Below are positions 12,401 through 23,709 of a stretch of DNA of 64,000 nt, one piece after another. How positions within the stretch are numbered: position 1 is the stretch's first letter; each line of letters starts with the position of its first letter. A program made the translations under genes and the position numbers. The notes under the pieces are model-generated. The model saw only the letters and a program-made list of their open reading frames with translations, had not been told where the DNA came from and ran no database searches. The DNA comes from Lingula anatina (Eukaryota; Brachiopoda; Lingulata; Lingulida; Lingulidae). The stretch lies in assembly GCF_001039355.2 (NCBI RefSeq), contig NW_019773670.1, positions 540,548 to 604,547 of the forward strand, written 5' to 3'.

Positions 12401-14590
12401 TAACCTTTTTTCCCCCTTGTCGTGGGGAAACTTTTTAAAGATTCACTATTAGGATGTTCCCATTTCTGCAATTTTAATCAAAATGGCAATGATACAATAA
12501 CATGTCACATTTGCAGTCATGGAATTTGTATCACCAAGAAGACGCTTGGTATCCGTGTGCACATTAGCTATGTCCTGGGGAATAGGCATGGTGCTTACAA
12601 CTCCTGTGGCTTACCTTATACGGGACTGGAGATATCTACAGTTGGCTGTGGCCTTGCCACCATTCTTATACCTAGGCTTCTGGCGGTAGGTTCTGTTTAT
12701 CTCTTGCTTAACGTACTGTGATTTTCATGCTAGCAAAACAAACGAGCGTGCATTAATAGTTTCATGTAAATTTTATTGGAACGCAAGCATGTGTACATGC
12801 AACCATGCATGCATTGAATGATGTATATTTATTTTGTAGAAAATTTTAGGAAGTATTTTGACTTCCAGGGTAATCCCGGAGTCACCTCGTTGGCTGTTAT
12901 CTCGGGGTAGATACGCAGAAGCTGAGGACATAGTGAAATGGGCGGCAAGAGTGAACAAAAAGGCGATTCCAGAAGTCGACCAGCTATTCAATGAACATTC
13001 TTTGCAAATAATCCCCTCTTTAAGTCCACTTAAAATTTTTCACGCACCAAGACTTATGGCGAGGACAGCAGTGATAATTTGCTGCTGGTATGAGACCATT
13101 TTATGCCTTTTGAATAGAACAAATGGTACGTTGCTGATGGTTTAAACTGTATATAGAGGGAAAACAGCCATTTTTGTCAGTGAAGCGAAATCAGTCATTC
13201 GGTGTGAATCTTAAAGATTTTGGATCGGCCACACAACCGTTACCTTAAATTCTTTTGTCAAACGCGCGATATGATGTGCTACAACAACACCTACATGTGC
13301 CACATATATAGTGACATTTCACTCTACTAGGTTAATTAAAGACATATTTCGGAGAATAAATATTTGTGAGTTATGATCCTAACGCAATGTTATATTTTAG
13401 GATTACAGTCGCAATTTCGTGGTACGGTCTTACACTAAATCAGGGTTCCCTAGATGGAGATATCTTCATCAATGCATTTGTCCTGTCTGTAATCGACATC
13501 ATAGCCAAGGCGTCGATGTTCATCATCAACATATTTGGAAGAAGAAAAACATTCTGTGCCGGCATGATGATCTCTGCTTTGTCCATGTTGACTACAATAC
13601 CGGTTCATTTCTTTGCAGACAGAGGTATTATTTAAAACTGACTCAGCACGAAATCTGAAACATAATGGGTAATAGTAGTATTTGGGATTTAGGATTTGTG
13701 TTAAATCAAAGGCTTCGGCCTAAAATGATTCCTCATACTACATTCTTTTTTAATTCTGTATTTCCATCGGTTTAGATGAATAGGAATGTAAAGCAGACTA
13801 GGGGTCGTTCGTGTAGGATCTACCTAGATGAAAGAAAATAGTGACCTTCATTAATGTTATTGCGCTCTTTCCTTCAATGTTTCAGAGAGTCCTTCTACCA
13901 GTACCACATTTACAGCTTTGTACACTATAGGGAAGATGGGCGTCAGCGGTAACTTCAACCTTCTTTTCATGTGGAATGGGGAGTTCTATCCAACAGGCTT
14001 ACGGAGTTTTGGATTAGGTTTAGGATGTACATTTGGCCGTGTTGCGGCTATTGTATCACCAGTTGTTATGGTACGCTACCCTGATATGTCATGCAAAACA
14101 AGTTCTTCGTCACGTTTTATAAATTTATATCGAGTTAGTAATTTGAGACTATATATAATTTGACAACAAATTTATAAATTTCATCTTCAATATACAAAAC
14201 AATCTTTAATTTTTTCTTATAGCTCATAAGCTTATAGATTCATTTGATTCACATATAAAATTCATAATGTAATCTTATGAATACTTTTTATATGCAAAAA
14301 GACAATCTGATTCTTAGGCGTTCAAAGCAAGCCTTTCTCATATTGATAGGACCGATTAGGAGATCATCCAGTTCTTGGTAACACTGTTCCTCTGATATTG
14401 TTTGGGTGTATGGCATTGTTCTGTGCTTTGAGTGGTCTATATCTCCCTGAAACCGCACACAAACACCTGCCAGAGACCTTGGAAGATGCTCAAAACTTTG
14501 GAGTTAAAAGGTTGGTCATATAATTTCTTATCTCTTTCCCTCATTTCACACCTGTCAGCTGTCTCTTCCATTTTTGCTTTCTCTCTCTCT

Positions 14591-14660
<70 letters not shown>

Positions 14661-14896
14661 AACGCACATTCGCACATACATACATACATACATACATACA
14701 TACAAGCACACACTTATACTGCAAATGTTTAGCTACTTCTCACACACAGTCTGATAAGTCAACTGTAGTAACAGAATACTTTATAACAAAATGTACCGCT
14801 GTTGTTAAAAACGGATAAATACATTTCAGGAGAAAAAATGGGATCAACCAAAACTCAAATGAAAATACCCCATCGACATTTGAAATGGTTTCTTAA
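9440..14896 (+). CDS. SLC22-like membrane transporter, copy 2 (10 exons, 545 aa)
   Basis: Exons: 9440-9582, 10317-10527, 10988-11091, 12051-12205, 12517-12685, 12869-13087, 13401-13624, 13886-14070, 14350-14510, 14830-14896. All are in phase with no internal stops. The architecture matches copy 1: TM1 in exon 1, glycosylated loop in exon 2, PESPRWLLSRGR in exon 6, FGRRK in exon 7, EFYPT and R460 in exon 8. Oddities: residue 370 in TM8 is lysine (AAG at 13507-13509), where most copies have tyrosine. Residue 261, just before the PESPRW signature, is arginine because exon 5 ends in TGGCG rather than TGGTG. His-to-Gln occurs in the exon 4 GSCHGI motif (GSCQGI). A poly(A) signal lies at 15048-15053. 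It looks functional, probably with altered substrate preference (inference). Confidence 0.9.
14570..14705. repeat. (CT)n-(CA)n plus (CATA)n microsatellite, intron 9 of copy 2
   Basis: A CT run, then a CA run, then an ACAT tetranucleotide run follow the exon 9 donor. It is the longest example of the intron 9 compound microsatellite in the array. Confidence 0.9.
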
Positions 14897-15534
14897 GTGC
14901 AACGACTACAATTTTATGCAAGTGGACTGATTTTTGTGGCAGTTTGGTATCTTTGTGTCAGCTGATCCTGGCACATTGTTGGCTTATGTAATTATGATAT
15001 TTTATAAATGTGACACTGATGAATGGAAGCACATTAAAATTGCACGTAATAAAAAGCTTAAGAAAAGGAAGAATGTCAACAATTGCTTCACGTTTAATCA
15101 CATAGACTGAATGTTTGCCAAAGTGGTATTATTATGCTTGGCACAAGAGCACACAATTATAGAATTCTATTCATGTATATTATTCCTCCGCGCATCAGTT
15201 GTTCTCAGCGCATCAGTGTGGAAATCTTTTGTCAGTGAATCCGTGGATGATGTGTGTGAATACTTGAGGAAAGACCAGTTACTTATGACTATAGAAATAG
15301 GAAGCGTGAATGAGAGTGTGATGATCGATGTTGTCTGTGTGGGAGGAGAACATGTATGTAAGTCTTGGTGTGTGTGGCTCCAGTCTGAGTCAAGATATTT
15401 TCAGCTTGGTGTTTTCTCATCTATGTATCTACATATCCACATATATATCATCTTAAGTTTCCTCCGAAGTCCAACGCAGAAATAGGAAAATGTATAATAG
15501 TAATTTTGTTAACATAACTAATCTGAAATGAGTA

Positions 15535-16275
15535 TTTAAATCCTGAGCATGAACTGTAGAGGCATAGGGGGGATGCAAAAAAGGAGAGATGTCTTGAATT
15601 ACTTAAAACTAAAATAATTATCTATTTATTTTATTCAAGATACTCACTTTACAAAAAAAGATAACAGTATAATTCGTTCTCTCTGGGGCTACGAAACTTT
15701 CTCCTGTCCAGGTTCCTCTGACTCGAGAGGAACATCAATTCTATTTAATAACAACTTCGAATTTAAAGTCCTCAAAGAAAAAATGACGACCGCGGAAACT
15801 ACGTTATTTTAGAAGTTCTGATGGAAAATAAATATACTTTTTTACAAGTAAATGTTTATGGGCCAAATAGAGACTCTCCGGCTTTCTTTGAGAGCATCGG
15901 TAAAATTTTAAGAGAATTTCAAGGCGATTTCATTATTCTTTCCGGGGACTTTAATTTGGTTCAGAAGCCAGAATTAGATTACTATAATTATAAAACGATA
16001 AATAACCCGAAGGCGAGAAAAAAGATATTGCAGTTAAAATCTGAGTTAAACTAAGTAGACCCATGGAGAATTCAACACAATAATAAAAAAGAATTTTCCT
16101 GGTTTACGAATAACCCAGTAAAAAGGGCCAGACTAGATTTTTTCTTAATCTCCAGCGAAATTATGTCAATGGTAGACACAACCGAAATGACTCCGGGTTA
16201 CCGAACAGATCATTCAATGGTCGTAATTAAACTTATCATATCTGAGCAAAAAAGGGGGAGGGGTTTTTGGAAACT
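15535..16275 (+). pseudogene. Endonuclease domain of the L1-like element (broken)
   Basis: Pieces in different frames give a typical start ('LNCRG'), an SSDSRGTSILF stretch, NVYGPNRDSPAFFE, and the LSGDFNLV motif (about 15940-15960). The end reads RTDHSMVVIKL (about 16204-16236). These are the expected motifs of the exonuclease-endonuclease-phosphatase fold of LINE elements, with catalytic Asp and His motifs still readable. Stops after residue 77 of the longest open piece (15821-16054) and earlier frameshifts make it nonfunctional. Confidence 0.75.
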
Positions 16276-16448
16276 CAACAATTCGCTGCTGAAACAGTAT
16301 AAACATATATGTCGACGGGGTAAAGACAACAATTAAGGATCTAAAAATACAATACGCCGCTTCACCGTACGATAGGCAAAAAATACACCTGATTAAAAAT
16401 GATGAATTGGAACTCTAAGTAGATGATCAAACATTTTGTGAACTGCTA

Positions 16449-18092
16449 TTGTTGCAAATTAGAGGATTTTCTATTTCATATGCTAGTGCAAAAAAGAAAG
16501 AAAATAAATGCAAATTGACAGAAATTCAATCAAAAATATCTGAATTACAAATTGAAATTAGTACTTATTATTCTGCATCGTTAGATGAACAACTAAGGGC
16601 ACTAAAACAAGAAGAGGAAAATTTGAGAAAAGAATATATTCAGGGGGTTATTGCCAGAGCCAGAATAAAATGGGCAGAAGCGGGTGAAAAACCTACTAAG
16701 TACTTTCTCAGCCTAGAAAAAAGAAATTTTACTAATAAAATAGTAAGAAAGCTGGTATGCGAAAATGGAGACATCATGACTAACCAAGACCTTATTCTTA
16801 CAGTAATAGAAAAATTCTATCGTGAACTGTACGCTTGTCATGACGACACCATAGAGGACGTTGACTTGCATAGAATAATAGATAAGGAAAAAGTTAACAT
16901 ACTTGAAAATAATCTGTCATATAAACTGGTAGGTAAATCACTAGTCAAGAAGCTCTTTTGGCGCTTAAAGGCATGAAAAACAATAAATCTCCAGGCCCGG
17001 ATGGATATACAATTGAATTCTTTAAAATTTTTTTGGCAAGATGTCGGAGATTTCCTAGTACGTGCCCTAAGTTATGGTTTTATGAAGGGGCAATTGTCCA
17101 CCACCCAGGTGCAGGGGGTTATCACTATACTGCCGAAAGGTGACAAACCAAGAGAATATCTGACCAACTGGAGGCCGATCTCCCTGTTAAATAATAGTTA
17201 TAAATTTTTTTCCTCGTGTATTGCTAATAGGTTAAAATCTGTTATGGAATTTTTAATTCACGAAAATCAGAAGGGCTTTTTAAAGGGGAGGTATATAGGA
17301 GAGAACATAAGAATTCTGTATGATGTTCTGCACTATACAAAAATCAAAGAAATCCCAGGTATTATTTTACTTATTGATTTCCAAAAAGCTTTTGATAGCA
17401 TATCCTGGTCTTTTATTTACAAAACATTAGAATTCTTCAATTTTGGAAATGACCTTATTAGGTGGATTAAAACCCTTTACAAAAACGCAGAACTGTGCGT
17501 CATACAGAATGGGATATTTTCCCGTTTTTTCAAAATAGGCAGAGGGTGTCGACAGGGTGACCCTGCATCCCCATATATATTTAATTTTTGCGCAGAAATA
17601 ATAGGTATTCTTATAAGACAGGAAAAGAACATTAGAGGGATTGGTATAGCAAGAGAAGAGATAAAATTATTACAATATGCCGATGATACAGTGGTTTTTT
17701 TAGACGGCTCAGAGAAATCGCTAAAAAGTGCTCTAGACCTTTTGTTCCAGCTTTCCAAATATTCTGGGTTAAAACCAAATATTTCTAAAACAAAAGCAGT
17801 ATGGATTGGCTCAAAAATGAATAGCAAGGAAGTTCTGTGTAGAAACGAAAAATTAGACTGGACAAATGAACCTGTATCTGTTCTAGGTTTTACCTTTACA
17901 GCCGAACTTGATTGTATAGAAGAACGCAATTATAACATTAAGTTGGCTGTCATCAAAAAAGAGATTAATAACTGGTCAAAAAGGTATCTGTCCACCCTGG
18001 GAAAAATAACAGTGGTTAAATCACTACTGATACCAAAGTTTACCCATTTGTTTATGTCATTACCAGGTCCCAGTGCCCAATGGATAAAATAG
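16449..18092 (+). pseudogene. Reverse transcriptase domain of the L1-like element (broken)
   Basis: An open piece at 16449-16976 holds the pre-RT helical segment with KYFLSLEKRN. Frame changes near 16960 and 17025 are needed to pass through the SPGPDG motif. An open piece at 17001-18092 then covers LPKGDKP, NWRPISLLN, LIDFQKAFDS, the GCRQGDPASP motif and YADD. These are fingers and palm motifs in the order found in L1-clade elements. An in-frame TAG closes the piece at 18090. The connector and C-terminal remnants continue at 18189-18755 and 18991-19233. Confidence 0.85.
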
Positions 18093-19421
18093 TTAAACTC
18101 TATTCTTTTCAAATTCATTTGGCATGGGAAAAATGATAGGGTATCAAGAAAGACAATTATTCAAGACTTCGAAAATGGGAGCTGTAGAATGGTGCATTTG
18201 GAATCATATATTAAAGCCTTAAAATTAACTTGGATTCGCAGATTACTATCGAATACTAACCAATACGGAATGATCTTTACCGAAATTACAAGTTGCGACA
18301 CGACGTCGCTCTGTCAGTTTGGACCTGTATATGCGAAACAATGCGGGGAAACCACGACAAATTTATTCTGGAAAGAATTATTTTCTTATTACTCACAGTA
18401 TGCTAGCGCAATACAGGAAAATGACCCACAATATTTTCTGGAAGCTCCATTGTGGTATAATCCGAATATTTTAATTGAAAACAAGGTCGTATTCTTAAAA
18501 CCATTATACGAGAAAGGCTTCCAAGTGGTGCTCGACTTGTTCGATTCAAACGGCAACGTGCTCTCATATAGAGAAATCACGGATGCGTACAAAATACGCC
18601 TTCCATTTACGAAATATTTTGGCCTAAGAAATGCCATCTATAATGCATTTCCCAATTTGAAAGGAATAACTGCTACACAGAAAACTTATAACCTGAAAAT
18701 ACCCAAACCGCTTATGATAATATGGAAAAACAAAAAAGGCTGTAAAGTGATTTAAGATGCGTTTATAAAAAAAACTGTACGAAACCCCTAAAAATGAAAT
18801 AAAATGGGAAAGGTTCTTTAATAAAGCAATAACATGGAATCTTAGCTACAATCGTCTCCTGACAGATATAAAAGAAACCAAACTCAGATGGTTTAACTTT
18901 AGATGTATTCATAGAATTCTAGGGACAAAATACTTACTGTTCAAATATAAAATAGCGGATAATCCTCATTGCAATTTATGTAGCACAAGGATGGAAACAA
19001 TTGAACATCTATTCATAGACTGTAATCTCGCAAAAAATTTGTGGAAGCAAATCGAAAACTGGTTTAGGGAAGAAAAGGGAGCCAATATTCATATTTCTGC
19101 ATCGGACATTATTCTCGGAAAAAATGATGAGGAATTGAATTTATTAATTTCCCAGGTAAAATATTACATTTACAGTAAATCAAAAAATGGGGGACATCTG
19201 TCCTTTAGGGACATCGAATGCTATCTGTGTTAGAGAAAAATGCTGTGCTTTTCAACATCTTATTTACTAATGAAAATGATGAGCCATCATTAGTAGTTAT
19301 AAGTGTCTGTATGTGTGTGCGTGTGTGAGAGAGAAGTAAGTGTGGGGTAAAAAAGAATTATTGTATTCTGTAATTAACATTACCTAAGTTCAATAAAAAA
19401 AATTAAAAAAAAAACAATTGC

Positions 19422-20648
19422 AAACTTGCATTTTACGGGTTTTCAATAATTATTGGCTCACTTTTCAAAGCAAGCGTTTTCTTGGCACAGTACAAATTTC
19501 TTCACAGCCTGACATATGCTTTAATGCGACTATTACTGGATAAGATAATCAAACCCGCGGCTCCTTATATCACTTTATACAGATATAATAAAACCAAAAC
19601 ACAGGAATGAGAGGTTGATTCTGGGCCTCTTGATTACATAAGACACCACATTAAAGCCAATTTTATGTCTCCTCCATCCCGGTGTACCACCAACTTTCAT
19701 AGCCCAATTCACAAGGCAAAATGCAACAGAGAATATAGATGGTTCGAGTTTTTTAACACAAACAAACAAACAATGCCTCCTTTATCATATAACCCCACTG
19801 CGAGTGAGGTTCTCTACACTAGTATCACCCGAAAGAGTGTAAATAATGAAAAGGAAGATCGTGGAAATCTGAAACTAAATGTAAGTAATTGAATCGGCGT
19901 AACAGGTGCCCAAGTGGTATCAAACAAATTTCGGACATCAGTTTCCATACGGAATGATCTTATTTTGTGCAGACGCCTTGATGGCTATCAGAGCAAACGA
20001 GTAACCTATACGGACAAAAGAATTTTTGTCTACGGGAACTGTTATAATAGTAAAAACAATAACCAACCACATTCATTAACGCACTGAGTGGTATTATTCT
20101 CACCACCGATATCAGTATTCATATTTAGCTATTATGTTGCCAAAAGGATACATGTAAACATATTATAAAAGATGCAAAGGAACGTAGTCCCTAACGGTGA
20201 CTTAACGGCCCTAGAAAGATATATGAACGGGGAGTGGGGGGACTGACACTTTATTCACACAGTAAAATAACATTAAGACAGTATAATATTTGTTTTCCAC
20301 CATTTGCACTTTATTGTAAGTCCCGAGTTTCATTTATGGTCTTTGTACACTTTACAATGCAAAGTTAGGATTTTGTTCATGTGTTTTGCATAATTTTCTA
20401 CAGCAGATTTAACATCTGAAAACAATATGTTCCGTTATGAATCACCTTGCACGAAATCTATTTAATTGCTCTTTGGCTGTTAAAAATTGCATAGGGAAAA
20501 AAACGCACACCGATCCATGGTCTTATGTTAATCTCGTTTTTATCTAATATGCGTGAATGACATCGGAAGTGCAACAACCAGTGTCAAGCACTTAATCGCG
20601 GCTGTAACGACGACATACAAGGATTAAACAGCAGGCAGGCCGCTAGTG
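19422..20648 (+). other. Upstream region of copy 3
   Basis: It aligns to 7140-7620 in its first part and to the upstream region of copy 1 in the rest. The GATA-type box of other copies is lost here: the corresponding site near 20212-20222 reads AGAAAGATATAT. The conserved leader contains a shortened upstream ORF (20557-20595, 12 codons, ending in TAA). No gene is seen. Confidence 0.6.
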
Positions 20649-21947
20649 ATGGAATTCGATGATGTGATCCGACGCGTTGGTGAGTTTGGGAGGATTCAGC
20701 TTCGAACAACAATATTTAGTGGTCTAGTGACAATATCGACAGCCATGCAAATGATGGTAACCGTCTTTATGCAGCAATTACCGGCGCATAGGTAAAATAT
20801 AGAGCATCAAATGACATTGGTTATAGTTGAGCGTTTCCATATGCTCAAAAAAAAGACAAGTCGCTTGTTCTCTTGTCTAACAATTATGAATATATCTACT
20901 GGATTTTTTTCATGTGCATGGTTCTTTAATCTATTCACGTTTCCACGAAATTAATACCTTTACAAATTCGGATAGGGGAATAGATGGGTATCGATGATGG
21001 GACGTATCGTTCCGTGGGTGAAATTTCTTCAGCTGTGCGATTCACATCGCTTCTGCTATCTGCAAAGTTTGTGTACACAAAATTGATCTTTGCTATATAG
21101 TTTATCGATGCAATTCATAGGCCACCTCCTGTGAAGATTTTTGACGCTAAGAGCAACACATAATTGCCGATAAATTCATAATCTGTATGAGCCAAATTTA
21201 CTCGTATATCAAATGATCCCCAAGCTGTCACGAATGCTTTTTTTGTTGATATTAAAATCGGGCCCACATGAGATGCCAACATAGGGTGGAAAGGTCTCCG
21301 TTTTGACTAAAAATGTTACGGTTGTGTACAGTCAATTCGATTTGTCTCGAAGCATTTCATGATTTTGTCAGCTTTTGCAAATGCATCGCAAACGTTTCAA
21401 TTTAACATTGCAAACATAGCCAGTAATTTAGTTCAGGACTTATAATGGGATTTGCAATATCTCAACATACTATATAAAAAGTGAGTACGTCTAGGATACG
21501 CATTTTATAACACTTATGATATAACAATTAACAATTCTTGTTTTTAGGTGTGCCATTCAAGACCTGGCAATTGACACCTTTGATATCCAGGGTACCTGGC
21601 ACCAATATCTTATCAACCAAACTATTCCTGTAGACGAGAATGGGGAGTATGAGGGATGTCTGTGGCGTAGTGGGAATGATTCCGGAAATGGTAGTGTGTT
21701 GCCGTGCAAGGACTGGGTTTATGATACATCTGTATTCCCGAAAAGTGAGTAGTTCATTGGTTTATTGTTGTTCATTGGTTTATTGTTGTTGTTATATACC
21801 TTGCTAAACTGTGTGATACACTGTGTGACATTGGGTGGATCTATAATATAATTTGTACAACAACCAAGTTCAAATACAGTAGTGAAATGATGGGATTCTA
21901 TGTACAACATGCTTCCTTTGGTTACCAATAAAAATTACTATTTACAG

Positions 21948-22060
21948 GTACATGTGTATGTATATAGTATATGTATAGTATAGTATATGTATGTATGTAT
22001 ATAAATACATATATAGTGCTTGTATGTATATAGTACTTGTATGTAGTTTTTTATTGGTAC
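21948..22060. repeat. TATG/TATA-rich simple repeat in intron 2 of copy 3
   Basis: Irregular tandem repeats on a TATGTATATAGTA theme. The surrounding 22060-22600 shows no recognisable feature. Confidence 0.8.
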
Positions 22061-22760
22061 CCAATGCTTATATATACTAACAGTGTTTCCCATTAAAGTT
22101 TATAGCGAATCATTTCAAAGAACAGGTAAAGTAGGCTACTTGCACAATTTGATATCTCCTAGCAGATATTTGCAAGTTTTGATAACCTTATATACATGTA
22201 TCTTTTAGCAGATGTTGCATAATTTATCATTATAATGTAAATATGTCTTGAAATGTATTCACCGTAAGATTTATATAAAACATTTTACTTTAAATTAAAT
22301 TGGTGAAAGTGTCTATTTTTTTCTAGCAATTCTATGTGAAACTTTCCTTCTTCAATGAACATATTCGTGATCTGTTTTAAAGAAATGAATTACAAAGACT
22401 GTAGGCTAACATCTTGATTTCATTATATTGATTCTATCATTATGAGTGGTCTGAGAGCCATTCTTTCTCTGAATAGTTGCCTTGGTTGTGGAGTATACTT
22501 TTGCACATGCATAATGTGTAATCCGTATCATTGATATGAAATTACGATGTACAAGACCATAATTTATATATGCACCAGAAATTGATTGATCTGATTTGAG
22601 ATGAACGGATAATCTCCGTTTTTTCATTTCAGTTTGGTCTATTTTGTGACAGCTCCTTGCTAATAAATATGGTAAACGTGGTCTATCTAGCAGGAGTGGC
22701 CTTGGGGGCCACTGTCGGTGGTTTAGCAGCAGACTAGTAAGCATGTCGTTTTGAAATTTA

Positions 22761-22950
22761 ATTAGCTCCGCCAAGGAGGTTATGTTTTCACCCCTATCTG
22801 TCTGTCTGTTTGTTTGTCATCAACATAACTCAAAAAGTTTTTGACCGAAATTTTCAGGGTAGGTGGGGAATCCAAATCAATTATCAATCAATAACAATCA
22901 TAAATCTCTGTCTTGGCGGAGGTCTGCGCTTTCGGAATGCTTTTCTAGTT
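22761..22950 (+). repeat. Dispersed repeat element, copy 2 (complete)
   Basis: It begins ATTAGCTCCGCCAAGGAGG and ends near TTTTCTAGTT. It has the CTGTCTGTCTGTTTGTTTG tract and the AATCAATTATCAATCAATAA stretch inside. TTTAAT occurs at both edges and could be a target duplication. Copies 1, 2 and 4 lack it in intron 3, so the insertion is specific to copy 3. It is related to 1-268. Confidence 0.7.
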
Positions 22951-23709
22951 TAATACATAGGTTGTCAATATTCAATCAGCTAATTCGTTTTGGATCAGAC
23001 AGTTTTTGTTTGCCTTTTATTAAAATACTCATAGGGCCTAAACTTGGAGGCCATTCAGACCAGAAGATCAGAGGATCTTCTGATCCACGGATCAGCCATA
23101 AGAGAGCTTTAGATTGCTCCTGTCTTTTTGGTCGGATTTTTGGTCGGAAATTTAACCTACGTTCGTGACCCTTTTCTACCCCTTTGACATACAGCATAGA
23201 ATGCTAGTAGAAAATTTTGTTCAAACATCATTTTCGGGTAAAATTAAACAATGCCTTTTGGTACTGCTCTTAGTTATACTACTTGAAACTATATGCTGGC
23301 ATTTGGTTGGTTTTTATGACAAAAATTGATTTTTTTTTGTATGCATCTTAAATATTGTTCATTTTGTCTAGTGGAATAATTAAACTCCATACTAGGGATA
23401 GTTTTTCCAATTCTAATTTTTTCGTTAACAGTATTGGTCGCAAGTGGGTATCTTTCATCGCATGTTTGGTGCATGGGGTTGGAGGATTGGGAGCCGCTTT
23501 CTCACCTAACTACGGGGCTTAAGTTGCATTCCGTTTCTTCGTAGGCAGCTGTCACGGCGTACTTAACAATTCGATCGTAGTTCTGAGTAAGTAGTCACGA
23601 GAAAAAAATAGGTGTGTGTGTTTTCATTGTTCAGTGACGTGTACATATATTTTTTCACAATTAGATACACTTATTTAGAAATCTTTTTGACGTTGGGCTA
23701 AGTGTAATG

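Larger units (their letters stand above)
15087..19412 (+). mobile_element. Degenerate L1/Tx1-like non-LTR retrotransposon
   Basis: The element sits in the spacer between copies 2 and 3. Flanking direct repeats AACAATTGC (15078-15086 and 19413-19421) match the uninterrupted text after copy 1, and the 3' end is A-rich. In order it holds an apurinic-type endonuclease region (about 15535-16275), a reverse transcriptase with the YADD catalytic box at 17676-17687, and a C-terminal CxxC...HxxxxC motif near 18970-19010. Several stops and frameshifts break the reading frame, so it is dead. No convincing ORF1 is seen before the endonuclease, so the element is probably 5'-truncated or has lost ORF1. Confidence 0.9.

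Noticed and set aside
15111-15485. 124-codon open frame at the 5' end of the L1-like element as its ORF1
   Set aside because: The peptide has none of the coiled-coil, RRM or zinc-knuckle features of ORF1 proteins and looks like chance open frame.
17477-17929. 150-codon minus-strand frame
   Set aside because: Antisense shadow of the reverse transcriptase domain.
21540-21740. Repeat-spacer pattern of nearly identical exon 2 segments as an array of a different kind
   Set aside because: The repeated 211-base segments are exon 2 of successive genes, 6-11 kb apart, and code in frame.
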